From contig CAMDCE010000002.1 in NCBI GenBank assembly GCA_945889625.1, positions 186,001 to 250,000 of the forward strand: a stretch of 64,000 bases of DNA. The letters are read 5' to 3'. Source of the stretch: Asaia bogorensis (lineage in GTDB: Bacteria; Pseudomonadota; Alphaproteobacteria; Reyranellales; Reyranellaceae). The translations under genes and the position numbers were made by a program. Each line of letters begins with the position of its first letter. The stretch's first letter is position 1. Of this stretch, positions 1-7,787 are shown piece after piece. The notes under the pieces are model-generated. The model saw only the letters and a list, made by a program, of their open reading frames with translations. It made no database searches and was not told where the DNA came from.

Positions 1-502
1 CCAGCCCCTTGGCGCCGGCGCGGGCGAAGCCGCGGATCATCGCCATGGCAAGGGCGATGCCAGCGGCGGCGCTCAGAAAATTCTGCACCGCCAGTCCCGC
101 CATTTGGCTGAAGTAGCTCATGGTGCTTTCGCCGCCATAGGCCTGCCAGTTGGTGTTGGTCAGGAAGCTCACCGCCGTGTTGCCGGCGAGATCGGGCGGC
201 ACGGCCGCCATGTCCTGGGGATTGAACGGCAGGAAGTTCTGCAGCCGCAGCAGCAGATAGAGCAGCACGAAGCCCGCAATGTGGAAGACCAGCATGGCGC
301 GGCAATAGACCCACCAGCTCTGCTCCTCGGCGGGATCGATGCCGGCCAGGCGGTAGAAGCCGCGCTCGAGCGGCAACAGCACTGGCGACAGCAAGGTGCG
401 CTGCCCCGACATCACCCTGTCGAGATAGAAGCCGACAGGCCGCGTCAAGGCGACGATCACCGCGACGTAGAGCGCGATCTGCACCCAACCGTTGAAAGTC
501 AT
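1..502 (-). CDS. kdpA: KdpA, potassium-transporting ATPase potassium-binding subunit (N-terminal part)
   Basis: This is the membrane subunit that binds and conducts K+ in the high-affinity KdpFABC P-type ATPase. The reverse-strand reading begins [20 protein letters not shown] and continues through [16 protein letters not shown] and a stretch with the family's [13 protein letters not shown] and [13 protein letters not shown] motifs. These are hallmark sequences of the first KdpA membrane segments and first pore region. About 167 residues are present and the rest lies beyond the left edge. The ATG at 502 lies 19 bases downstream of the kdpF stop, as expected for a kdpFABC operon. The identification is firm; completeness cannot be judged. 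Confidence 0.95.
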   Translation of the reverse strand, partial: MTFNGWVQIALYVAVIVALTRPVGFYLDRVMSGQRTLLSPVLLPLERGFYRLAGIDPAEEQSWWVYCRAMLVFHIAGFVLLYLLLRLQNFLPFNPQDMAAVPPDLAGNTAVSFLTNTNWQAYGGESTMSYFSQMAGLAVQNFLSAAAGIALAMAMIRGFARAGAKGL

Positions 503-521
503 GGCTGCCTCGGAACTTTCC

Positions 522-611
522 CTAGAACTTCTCGGGGCGCGCCAGCGCGACCGTGAGATAGACGAGCAGCACGGCGACCAGCGCGCCGCCCAGGACGTAG
601 TCGAAGGTCAT
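522..611 (-). CDS. kdpF: KdpF small membrane subunit (29 aa)
   Basis: This is a short gene of 29 codons, encoding one hydrophobic helix followed by a short basic tail that ends LARPEKF. KdpF is the stabilising peptide of the KdpFABC complex in the inner membrane. It begins [20 protein letters not shown] and ends 19 bases before kdpA, exactly where kdpF sits in kdp operons. The ARPEKF-type C-terminus is typical of the family. It is likely co-transcribed with the upstream 27-aa ORF and with kdpA. Confidence 0.9.
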   Translation of the reverse strand: MTFDYVLGGALVAVLLVYLTVALARPEKF

Positions 612-618
612 CGCGGCC

Positions 619-702
619 TCACAGCCTGTTGCACATGCGCTCGTAGGCGATCAGCAGGCAGAACAGCGCCAGGCCGCCACCGAAGAAAAGCACGTCGAGC
701 AT
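619..702 (-). CDS. Kdp-leader small membrane protein (27 aa), function unknown
   Basis: This is a 27-codon ORF reading MLDVLFFGGGLALFCLLIAY and then ERMCNRL. It forms a single predicted transmembrane helix with a short charged tail containing one cysteine. It has a good ribosome site (AAGGAGAG, about 5 bases before the ATG at 702) and ends 7 bases before kdpF, so translation is plausible and the two look co-transcribed. I recall similar tiny ORFs preceding kdpF in other alphaproteobacteria, but I know of no assigned function. The in-frame ATG further upstream lacks a comparable ribosome site. It could be an extra Kdp accessory peptide; that is inference. Confidence 0.7.
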   Translation of the reverse strand: MLDVLFFGGGLALFCLLIAYERMCNRL

Positions 703-738
703 GGGACTCTCCTTGGGCAGCATAGAAGGTCCGTCCTC

Positions 739-827
739 CATAGGAATTCGAGCCGGCTGACGGCCGCACGGCATAGGATTTTCATAGGAGTTTGGTCGCA
801 CTCAACGGGCCTATGGATTTCCTATGG
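739..827. promoter_or_regulatory. Divergent kdp/porin control region with 11-bp-spaced CATAGGA repeats
   Basis: The intergenic space between the kdp leader ORF and the porin holds CATAGGA at 739, a tandem pair of CATAGGA at 772 and 783 (exactly 11 bp apart), and the reverse-complement pair CCTATG at 810 and 821 (again 11 bp apart). A further tandem pair sits upstream of kup. One-helical-turn direct repeats are the usual architecture for OmpR/PhoB-family response regulators, of which KdpE is one. Binding by KdpE is inference; the repeats themselves are directly visible. Confidence 0.6.
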
Positions 828-901
828 CGAGCAGCACCCGTCGCCCTAGATTTCCTAAGCCGCTAGCGTGTTCCCTGCGCGCTCAGCGAGAGGAGTCAAA
901 G

Positions 902-1702
902 ATGGGCAAGTCCGTTTCATTAGTCCTGGCCGGCGCGGCCTTGTGCATGGCGCTCTGCGGCGGTGCGGCCGTCGCACAGGACAAGGAGACGTGGAAGGGT
1001 CCGTTTGGCGGCACGTTCACGGCAACCATCGCCGGCGTCACGGACTATTCGTATCGAGGCATTTCTCAAACCCAGCGCCAGCCCGCCATCCAGCCGAGCT
1101 TCGGCTACGAGACCCCGACGCTCAGTGCCAACCTGCCGATCAGCGCCTATGTCGGGGCCTGGGGCAGCAACGTCAACTTCCCCAACACCGGCGCCAACCC
1201 CGAGATCGACTTGTTGGGCGGCTTCCGCGCCAAGGCGCTCGACGACAAGCTGACCGTCGACCTCGGCTACATCCGCTACAACTACATCGGCTCCGACTCG
1301 ACCGCCCAGCTCGGCTTCAACGAGTTCGGGCTGGTCGCCGGCTACGATTTCGGCGTCGTGGCGTTTTCCGGCGCCGTTCGCTACAGCCCCAACTTCTTCG
1401 CCAACTCCGGCATCGCCTGGTACAAATGGGGCCAGGCCGTGGTGCCGCTACCCTTCATCAAGATCAACGACAACATCTCGTTCAAGGTCTTCGGAACCCT
1501 GGGCAACCAGTACGTCGAGCGCAACGTCAACTACGGCATCCCAAACGACAACTACTGGGACTGGCAGATCGGCCTGACCGCAACGGTCTATGGCTTCGAC
1601 CTCACCGTGGCCTATACCGACACCAACATCGACCAAGCCGGCTGCCTCAACACCGCATACTGCGACGCTCGCGCCATCTTCATGGTCTCCAAGACCTTCT
1701 GA
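902..1702 (+). CDS. TorF family putative porin (Gcw_chp / TIGR02001)
   Basis: This is a 266-aa outer-membrane beta-barrel protein. A signal peptide (about residues 1-23, MGKSVSLVLAGAALCMALCG then a VAQ cleavage region) is followed by the N-terminal family sequence with TFTATIAGVTDYSYRGISQT. Alternating amphipathic strands follow, and the protein ends in an aromatic residue (MVSKTF), as expected for BAM-dependent barrels. The start at 902 is chosen for its ribosome site AGAGGAG and because the longer reading adds 26 residues before a clear signal peptide. It lies between divergent kdp and downstream kup, and shares their CATAGGA repeats, so a role in outer-membrane permeability under potassium limitation is a reasonable inference. 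The conducted solute is unknown. Confidence 0.85.
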   Translation: MGKSVSLVLAGAALCMALCGGAAVAQDKETWKGPFGGTFTATIAGVTDYSYRGISQTQRQPAIQPSFGYETPTLSANLPISAYVGAWGSNVNFPNTGANPEIDLLGGFRAKALDDKLTVDLGYIRYNYIGSDSTAQLGFNEFGLVAGYDFGVVAFSGAVRYSPNFFANSGIAWYKWGQAVVPLPFIKINDNISFKVFGTLGNQYVERNVNYGIPNDNYWDWQIGLTATVYGFDLTVAYTDTNIDQAGCLNTAYCDARAIFMVSKTF

Positions 1703-1725
1703 TCGCGCTGGCGGTGACACCATCG

Positions 1726-1743
1726 CATAGGAGCTGCATAGGA
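1726..1743. promoter_or_regulatory. CATAGGA tandem repeat upstream of kup
   Basis: Two CATAGGA heptamers at 1726 and 1737 are 11 bp apart, identical in sequence and spacing to the pair at 772/783 in the kdp/porin region. The site lies between the porin stop and the kup start, about 114 bases upstream of the kup ATG. It suggests that kup has its own promoter, controlled by the same DNA-binding protein as kdp. The protein is not identified. Confidence 0.55.
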
Positions 1744-1856
1744 ATTGCCCTTGGGCCGCAGAATCCCATTGACCCGGCTTTGCCGCGGCGCAATACCCGC
1801 CCGCCGTCCCCCGGCTGTCGCCCGGGGGCCCGGCAGAGGAAGGCGTGCCCCTGTAA

Positions 1857-3749
1857 ATGTCCGAGAACGGAACGCCCCAGCCGGTGGGCCGCAAGCGCAC
1901 GGCGGCCCTCACGCTCTCCGCCCTGGGCGTGGTGTTCGGCGATATCGGCACCAGCCCGCTCTACACCGTCAAAGAGTGTTTTAGCGAGTTCACGGGACTG
2001 AAGCCCGTTCCCGAGGACGTGCTCGGTATCCTGTCGCTGATCACCTGGGCGCTGATCATCGTCGTCACGTTCAAATACGTGATGGTCGTGATGCGCGCCG
2101 ACAACCGCGGCGAGGGCGGCGTGCTCGCCCTGATGGCCCTGGTGTCGCGCCGCGCCGAGCTCTCGCCCCGCCGGCGCAATCTTTATCTCATGCTGGGCAT
2201 CGCCGGCGCCGCCCTGTTCTACGGCGACTGTCTGCTGACCCCCGCCATTTCGGTGCTGAGCGCCATCGAGGGCCTCACCGTCGCCACGCCCGCCTTCGAG
2301 CCGCTGGTCGTGCCGCTGGCGCTCGGCGTGCTGGTGGCGCTGTTCGCCGTCCAGAAGTTCGGCACGGGCAGCGTCGGCCGGCTGTTCGGGCCGATTACCT
2401 TCCTGTGGTTCGTCGTCATCCTGATCCTGGGCCTCCGCCAGATCGTCGAGGTGCCCCAGGTCCTGATTGCCCTCTCGCCGCATCACGCGATCAACTTCAT
2501 CTGGCACCATGGCGTCGTTGCCTTCATCGCGCTGGGCGCCGTCACCCTCGCGGTCACCGGCGCCGAAGCGCTCTACGCCGACATGGGGCATTTCGGACCC
2601 AAGCCCATTCGCCTCGCGTGGCTCTGCCTCGTGCTGCCGTCGCTGCTCGCCAACTACTACGGCCAGGGGGCACTTCTGCTGGCCGACCCGACGGCCCTGG
2701 AGAACCCGTTCTTCCGTCTGGCACCGACCTGGGCGCTCTACCCGCTGGTGGCGCTCGCCACCGCCGCCACGGTGATCGCCTCGCAGGCCACCATCTCCGG
2801 CGCCTTCTCGATGGCCCAGCAGGCCGCCCTCCTTGGCTTGAGCCCGCGGGTGCGCATCCAGCACACCTCGGCCAGCGAGTTCGGCCAGATCTACGTGCCG
2901 GCGATCAACTGGCTGCAGCTGATCGGCGTGGTGATCCTGGTCGTCTCCTTCAAATCGTCGACCAATCTCGCGGCGGCCTACGGCATCGCCGTCACCGGCA
3001 CCATGCTGGTCACCACGCTGCTGGTCTTCGTGCTCGCCGTCCGAGTGTGGAAGTGGAGCTGGCCGCTGGCGATCCTGGTGCTGGGCAGCTTCCTGGTGAT
3101 CGACGCCACCTTGCTGTCGGCCAACATGGTGAAGTTCGTGCAGGGCGGCTGGGTGCCGCTGGCGCTGGCCGTGGTGATCTTCACCGCCATGTGGACCTGG
3201 CTGAAGGGCCGCATGGCCGTGGCGGCGCGCGAGAGCGAGGGCGCGCTGCCCATGGAGGAGCTGCTGGGCAGCATCAACCCCGGCCGCGTCCATCGCCCGC
3301 AGGGCACGGCGGTCTATCTCACCGCCTTCTCGGGCAACGCGCCCAACTGCCTGCTGCATAACCTCAAGCACAACGAGGTGCTGCACGAGCAGGTCGTCCT
3401 GCTCACCGTCGAGGTGCCCGACGAGCCTTACGTGCCGCCCAACGCACGCGCCCAGGTCAAGCATCTCGGCAAGGGTGTGCATCACGTGGTGCTGCGCTAC
3501 GGCTTCATGGAGCAGCCCGACGTGCCGCGCGACCTGGCGCCACTGGCCGACAGGGGCGTACCGTTCGACCCCATGCGGACCTCCTATTTCGTCGGCCGCA
3601 ACAGCTTCGTGGAGGCGACCCGGCCGCTCCTGCCGCGCTGGCAGCAAAAGCTGTTCCTGGTCCTCGCCAGGGTCGCCGCCAACGCCGGCGACTTCTTCGG
3701 CCTGCCGGCCAACCGGGTGGTCGAACTGGGCAGCCGCATCGAGATCTGA
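1857..3749 (+). CDS. kup: Kup potassium uptake protein
   Basis: This is a 630-aa proton-coupled K+ transporter of the KUP/HAK/KT family, located in the inner membrane. The signature GDIGTSPLY is at residues 28-36 and is followed by some 12 hydrophobic segments with the family sequence ADNRGEGGVLALMALV. The soluble C-terminal domain ends at the GLPANRVVELGSRIEI motif typical of bacterial Kup. The length is normal. A ribosome site (GAGGAAGG) lies about 13 bases before the ATG at 1857. Kup is a low-affinity system, so with kdp divergent upstream this locus groups both K+ uptake routes. The CATAGGA pair upstream implies regulation shared with kdp and the porin. Confidence 0.96.
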   Translation: MSENGTPQPVGRKRTAALTLSALGVVFGDIGTSPLYTVKECFSEFTGLKPVPEDVLGILSLITWALIIVVTFKYVMVVMRADNRGEGGVLALMALVSRRAELSPRRRNLYLMLGIAGAALFYGDCLLTPAISVLSAIEGLTVATPAFEPLVVPLALGVLVALFAVQKFGTGSVGRLFGPITFLWFVVILILGLRQIVEVPQVLIALSPHHAINFIWHHGVVAFIALGAVTLAVTGAEALYADMGHFGPKPIRLAWLCLVLPSLLANYYGQGALLLADPTALENPFFRLAPTWALYPLVALATAATVIASQATISGAFSMAQQAALLGLSPRVRIQHTSASEFGQIYVPAINWLQLIGVVILVVSFKSSTNLAAAYGIAVTGTMLVTTLLVFVLAVRVWKWSWPLAILVLGSFLVIDATLLSANMVKFVQGGWVPLALAVVIFTAMWTWLKGRMAVAARESEGALPMEELLGSINPGRVHRPQGTAVYLTAFSGNAPNCLLHNLKHNEVLHEQVVLLTVEVPDEPYVPPNARAQVKHLGKGVHHVVLRYGFMEQPDVPRDLAPLADRGVPFDPMRTSYFVGRNSFVEATRPLLPRWQQKLFLVLARVAANAGDFFGLPANRVVELGSRIEI

Positions 3750-3801
3750 AGGTTCCTTGGAAGGGACATAAACAAGCCGGAATTGTTGCCGTATAAGGTC
3801 T

Positions 3802-4422
3802 ATGGAACCAATCGGCGGTATCGACATGGGCAAACGCCCAATGGGCAAACGCCCCAACCTGATCGTGACGGGATTTACGCGGTTGCCGGCACTGCTGGTC
3901 GCCGCCGCGATGGTGGCAGGCGTGCCGCTGCCCGCCCTCGGCCTGCCCGCCGACCCGTCCGACCAGACGCTACCGCCGCCATCCACTCCTCCCAAGGAGG
4001 CGCCCAAGGAAACACCACGGGCGCCCTCGACCCCGCCGAAGGCGGCCGTGCAGCCGGCCCCGACGCCACCTCCCCCGCCGCCCCCGCGCGCCGTCGCACC
4101 GCCGGTCACCCAGCCGCCGCCCGGTCAATTGCCCTGCAACTGGTCGGGCGATTCCGGTGGCCAGGGTGTCACCCGCAACCGGCACTATCTCGGCGACAAG
4201 CCCGGGTTCGTCACCATCAACTACAATCTCTACGTCAAGCCTGATGCCATCCGGGTGATGTATCGCGGCCAGGATATCTCCGGCACGGGCGGGCGGCGCA
4301 GTGGCCGCGGCGGATTCGGTTTCGACTGGAAGCCGGTGGCCGGGGACTATTCGGTCGACGTCATCGTGACCGGCGAGATGCAGGGCACGCAGTGGACCTA
4401 CAATCTCGCCTGCCCGAAGTGA
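3802..4422 (+). CDS. Secreted proline-rich protein of unknown function
   Basis: This is a 206-aa protein with a basic N-terminus and a hydrophobic segment around residues 24-47 (signal peptide or anchor). A long low-complexity Pro/Ala/Thr-rich linker (about 50-110, with runs of prolines) follows, then a compact C-terminal domain with two cysteines (PCNWSGDSGG near the start of the domain and LACPK at the very end) that could form a disulfide. The C-terminal domain looks like a small beta-rich periplasmic fold. I do not recognise the family. ATG 3802 is preceded by AAGG at close spacing; ATG 3826 is an alternative start. It could be a periplasm-spanning or cell-wall-associated protein, and nothing ties it to the potassium genes. 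Confidence 0.6.
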   Translation: MEPIGGIDMGKRPMGKRPNLIVTGFTRLPALLVAAAMVAGVPLPALGLPADPSDQTLPPPSTPPKEAPKETPRAPSTPPKAAVQPAPTPPPPPPPRAVAPPVTQPPPGQLPCNWSGDSGGQGVTRNRHYLGDKPGFVTINYNLYVKPDAIRVMYRGQDISGTGGRRSGRGGFGFDWKPVAGDYSVDVIVTGEMQGTQWTYNLACPK

Positions 4423-4441
4423 GGCCGCCGAAGTGAGGCCG
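4414..4441 (+). repeat. Tandem 14-bp duplication across a stop codon
   Basis: CCGAAGTGAGGCCG occurs twice back to back (4414-4427 and 4428-4441), with a decayed third unit after it. The first copy contains the TGA of the proline-rich protein gene. It looks like a slippage duplication without a coding effect. Confidence 0.7.
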
Positions 4442-4568
4442 CCCACCTGAGGCCCGGCGCAGCCTCGGGCTGCGATGAGCAAATCTCCTGTGATGGTGCC
4501 CGCCGGGATGCTTGTCCGGCGACAGCCGGTATATAAGTGTACCTGCACCAGATCTTGAGGAGAGTTTC

Positions 4569-5738
4569 ATGACGGCCTGCATCGTCGGTTGGTCCCACGG
4601 CAAGTTCGGCAAGCTCGACGGCGAGACCAGCGAATCGCTGATCGTGAAGGCTGCCACCGAGGCGATCGCCCACGCCGGCATCGAGCCCCGCGACATCGAC
4701 GTGATCTACGTCGGCAACATGAACGGCGGCTTCGTGCGCCAGGAGTTCCATTCCTCGCTGGCCCTGCAGGCCCACCCTGACCTGCGCTTCAAGCCCAGCA
4801 CGCGCGTCGAAAACGCCTGCGCCACCGGCTCGGCCGCCATCCACATGGGGCTGAATACGCTGGCCGCCGGCCGCGCGCGCTTCGTGCTGGTGGTCGGCGT
4901 CGAGAAGATGACCGAGCTCAATTCCGCCCAGGCGGGCGAGGTGCTGATCAAGGCCAGTTACGTGGCCGAAGAGGCCAACATCGAGGCAGGCTTCGCCGGC
5001 ATCTTCGGCAAGATCACCTCGGCCTATTTCCAGCGCTACGGCGACAAGTCCGATGCGCTGGCCAAGATTGCGGTCAAGGCGCACAAGAACGGCGCCAAGA
5101 ATCCCTATGCGCATTTCCAGAAGGAGTTCGCCTACGAGTTCTGCCGCAATCCGTCGGACAAGAACCCGTTTGTGGCAGGTCCCTTGAAGCGCACCGACTG
5201 CTCGCCGGTGACCGACGGCGCCGCCGCCGTGGTGCTCTCGGATGTGCAGACAGCGCTGGGGCTGAAGCATGCCATCGCCTTCCGCGCCGCCGAGCACGTC
5301 AACGACTTCCTGCCCATGAGCAGGCGCGACATCATCAAGTTCGAGGGTCCGCAGCTTGCCTGGAAGAGGGCGCTCGCTTCGGCCAAGCTCGACCTGCTCG
5401 ACCTGTCGTTCGTCGAAAGCCACGACTGCTTCACCTCGGCCGAGCTGATCGAGTACGAGGCCATGGGCCTGACCGCGCCGGGCGAAGGCGAGCGCGCCAT
5501 CCACGAAGGTTGGGTCGAGCGCGACGGCAAGCTGCCGGTCAATGTCTCGGGCGGGCTCAAGGCCAAAGGCCATCCGGTCGGCGCCACCGGCGTCAGCATG
5601 CACGTGATGTCGGCCATGCAGCTCTCGGGCACCGCGCCGGAAGGCCTGCAGCTGCCCAAGGCCAAGGTCGGCGGCGTGTTCAACATGGGTGGCGCCGCCG
5701 TCGCCAACTATGTGAGCATCCTGGAGCCTTTGCGATAG
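4569..5738 (+). CDS. SCP2-type thiolase / acetyl-CoA acetyltransferase
   Basis: This is a 389-aa thiolase-superfamily enzyme. It either cleaves 3-ketoacyl-CoA with CoA or runs the reverse condensation, in the cytoplasm. The nucleophilic cysteine is C84 in RVENACATGSAAIH. The catalytic histidines are in ESHDCFTSAE and GGLKAKGHPVGATG. The C-terminal GGVFNMGGAA replaces the second active-site Cys motif of classic thiolases, which is characteristic of the SCP2/sterol-carrier-like group. The start at 4569 is chosen because TTGAGGAGAG precedes it and the protein then aligns with family N-termini. The gene is followed 70 bases later by the TerB/Coq4-like gene, possibly in one transcript. The substrate is unknown; it could serve fatty-acid, sterol or aromatic catabolism. 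Confidence 0.9.
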   Translation: MTACIVGWSHGKFGKLDGETSESLIVKAATEAIAHAGIEPRDIDVIYVGNMNGGFVRQEFHSSLALQAHPDLRFKPSTRVENACATGSAAIHMGLNTLAAGRARFVLVVGVEKMTELNSAQAGEVLIKASYVAEEANIEAGFAGIFGKITSAYFQRYGDKSDALAKIAVKAHKNGAKNPYAHFQKEFAYEFCRNPSDKNPFVAGPLKRTDCSPVTDGAAAVVLSDVQTALGLKHAIAFRAAEHVNDFLPMSRRDIIKFEGPQLAWKRALASAKLDLLDLSFVESHDCFTSAELIEYEAMGLTAPGEGERAIHEGWVERDGKLPVNVSGGLKAKGHPVGATGVSMHVMSAMQLSGTAPEGLQLPKAKVGGVFNMGGAAVANYVSILEPLR

Positions 5739-5808
5739 GGGCCGCTGCCCCGCGGCGCCCGAAACCGTATAGTGGTGGCCGTCTCTAGCGGCGAAGGAGG
5801 TCCGGTCG

Positions 5809-6768
5809 ATGCGGCAGGTCGAGCATCGCGAGAGCGACGCCATCCTGGGCGCCATGCGCCAAGTGGCGCTTTCCAACGGCAGGCCGCTCACCTATGCCGA
5901 TTCGGCCAGCATCGCCGCCGCAGCACACTATCTGCTGCGCCGCCGCGATCTCACCGACATCGGCACGCTGCCGGGCGTCGAACCGTCCGATCTCGTGGCG
6001 GCATTGAGAGGTGAGCCCGAGCTTGCGCGCGAGGCGGTGAAGTATCTCGCCATCATGGCCCTGGTCGACGGCGTCCTCGATCGCGCCAAGATCGCGCGCG
6101 TGCTGGACTATGCCCGCGCGCTCGATGTCGAGGCGGCCTACCTCACCGAGATCGTCGAGGCGGCGTCCGGCCACATGGACTGGGTGATCGCCGACATGAC
6201 GCGCAAGAACTTCGACAGCATCATCAGCAGGTCGTCCGAGGGCATGGACGCCGCGGCGTGGATCACGCCCTACGGCGGCGCCAATGCCGAGCCTGAGTTG
6301 GTCGCGCGCTACGAGGCGCTGGGCAAGCTGCCGGCCAACAGCTTCGGCAAGGCGCTGTGGCAGTTCGACAAGGACAACGGCTATACGTTTCCCGGCGACC
6401 CGACGGCGCTCAATGCGACCTTCGCCACGCCGCACGATGCCACGCATGTCATTTCGGGCTACGACACCAGCCCGCGCGGCGAGATCCTGGTCTCGACCTT
6501 CACCGCCGCCATGCACCCGATCAACCCGATGGCCGGCCACATCCTACCCGTCATCTTCAACGGCCATCTCGGCATCAAGTTCAACGACGTCGCGCGCTTT
6601 ACCACCGGCGGCTTCGATCCCGACGAGTTCTGGCACGCCTGGGCGCGCGGCCGCGACATGACGGTCGACATCTTCTCGCCCGACTGGAAGGTCTGGGACT
6701 GGGTCGGGCACGACCTCGCGGAGCTGCGGCGGGAGTTCAACGTCTCGCCGGCCGGAGTGCCGCGGTGA
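5809..6768 (+). CDS. TerB-like / Coq4-like fusion protein
   Basis: This is a 319-aa protein with two recognisable parts. Residues about 65-120 (AREAVKYLAIMALVDGVLDRA and following) resemble the helical TerB fold, whose acidic residues bind metal. Residues about 175-290 resemble the ubiquinone-biosynthesis protein Coq4. They carry the zinc-ligand pattern HDxxH-x11-E exactly, at H209, D210, H213 and E225, followed by a hydrophobic segment with PINPMAGHILPV. In eukaryotes Coq4 takes part in oxidative decarboxylation of the quinone head-group precursor. Here the role is only inferred. The start at 5809 has a strong ribosome site (GAAGGAGG). The upstream thiolase may be in the same operon. Confidence 0.65.
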   Translation: MRQVEHRESDAILGAMRQVALSNGRPLTYADSASIAAAAHYLLRRRDLTDIGTLPGVEPSDLVAALRGEPELAREAVKYLAIMALVDGVLDRAKIARVLDYARALDVEAAYLTEIVEAASGHMDWVIADMTRKNFDSIISRSSEGMDAAAWITPYGGANAEPELVARYEALGKLPANSFGKALWQFDKDNGYTFPGDPTALNATFATPHDATHVISGYDTSPRGEILVSTFTAAMHPINPMAGHILPVIFNGHLGIKFNDVARFTTGGFDPDEFWHAWARGRDMTVDIFSPDWKVWDWVGHDLAELRREFNVSPAGVPR

Positions 6769-6791
6769 GCAGTCGACCTAGCGACTCTTTC

Positions 6792-6902
6792 ACCTCATGC
6801 TGAGGAGGCCGCGAAGCGGCCGTCTCGAAGCATGGGCAACAGGCACTTCGCCTGCTGCCGACCCTTCGAGACGCGCGCTGCGCGCGCTCCTCAGGGTGAG
6901 GA
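6792..6902. repeat. Nested palindromic extragenic repeat, family A copy 1
   Basis: A roughly 110-bp element is bounded by TCATGCTGAGGAG on the left and CTCCTCAGGGTGAGG on the right. Inside are GTCTCGAAGCATGGG and CCCTTCGAGACG, and each arm carries a small GC hairpin. Copies with the same plan lie at 7788-7895 and 45140-45248. It sits between convergent genes (6768 and 6925), where it could act as a bidirectional terminator. Confidence 0.8.
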
Positions 6903-6924
6903 CGTACCTGTCGATCCCAAGACG

Positions 6925-7719
6925 TCACACCACCGGGCTCGCGCCGCCGTCGACGTTGATGGCGACGCCGGTGATGAAGGACCCGGCGTCGGAGCACAGG
7001 AAGCACGCCATGCGGGCGAACTCCTCGGCCTTGCCCATGCGGCCGATCGGAACACGGCCCTTGGCCATGTTGTCGACGAACTGCTGGAAGCTCTCGCCCT
7101 TGCCCAGCTCCTTGTGGCGGCGCGCCCACTGGTCGCTTTCGATCAGCCCGACCAGCATGGCATTCACCAGCACGCCGTGCTGCGCGTTCTCCTTCGACAT
7201 CGCCTTGGTGAGCGCCAGGCCCGCCGCGCGGCTGACACTGGTCGGCGTCGAGTCGGGGCCGGGCGCCTTGGCGCCGATGTTCAGGACATTGACGATGCGG
7301 CCCCACTTGCGCTCGCGCATGCCGGGCAACGCCAGCCGGCAGAGGCGGATGGCGGCGAACAGTTTCAGGTCGAGATCGCCCTGCCAGTCCTCGTCGGTCA
7401 CGGTCTCGAAGGGTTTGGCGTGGCTGATGCCGGCGTTGTTGACCACAATGTCGACCTTGCCGAAATCGGCCTGGATCTTCTTCCAGGTGTCGGCGATGGG
7501 TGCTGCCTTGGAGACGTCGCAGGAATAGGCCTCGACCTTGGTGTTGGCCTTGCCGGCGGCCTTCTGGACCGCGGCCTTGGCGGTGGCCAGGGCATCGGCC
7601 TTGCGCGCCAGCAGCGCCACCGAGCCACCGGAGGCTGCGAATTCCTTGGCCATCGCCAGGCCCAACCCGGTGCTCGAACCGGTGATCACGGCCACACGGC
7701 CGTCCATGCGTACGTCCAT
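6925..7719 (-). CDS. SDR family protein with degenerate catalytic motif
   Basis: This is a 264-aa Rossmann-fold short-chain dehydrogenase/reductase homologue. The nucleotide-binding motif TGSSTGLG (about residues 14-21) and NNAG (about 93-96) are intact, so NAD(P)H binding is likely. The catalytic YxxxK, however, reads TSVSR in STPTSVSRAAGLALTKA, so the essential Tyr and Lys are Thr and Arg. The usual catalytic Ser region reads NVLNIG. I therefore infer either altered chemistry or a non-enzymatic role. The start at 7719 has AGGAG 6 bases upstream. It is a single gene flanked on both sides by family A palindromic repeats. Confidence 0.85.
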   Translation of the reverse strand: MDVRMDGRVAVITGSSTGLGLAMAKEFAASGGSVALLARKADALATAKAAVQKAAGKANTKVEAYSCDVSKAAPIADTWKKIQADFGKVDIVVNNAGISHAKPFETVTDEDWQGDLDLKLFAAIRLCRLALPGMRERKWGRIVNVLNIGAKAPGPDSTPTSVSRAAGLALTKAMSKENAQHGVLVNAMLVGLIESDQWARRHKELGKGESFQQFVDNMAKGRVPIGRMGKAEEFARMACFLCSDAGSFITGVAINVDGGASPVV

Positions 7720-7787
7720 TGAATTCTCCTGTCCAAAAATGCCTCTCCGCCCGCGCTAGCCTATCGCATTCACAAATCCCATAAACT

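Noticed and set aside
1680..4109. An 809-codon open frame antisense to the porin, kup and the proline-rich gene
   Set aside because: High-GC DNA leaves antisense frames open. The sequence is Gly/Arg/His/Gln-rich with no domain, while the plus strand encodes an unmistakable Kup.
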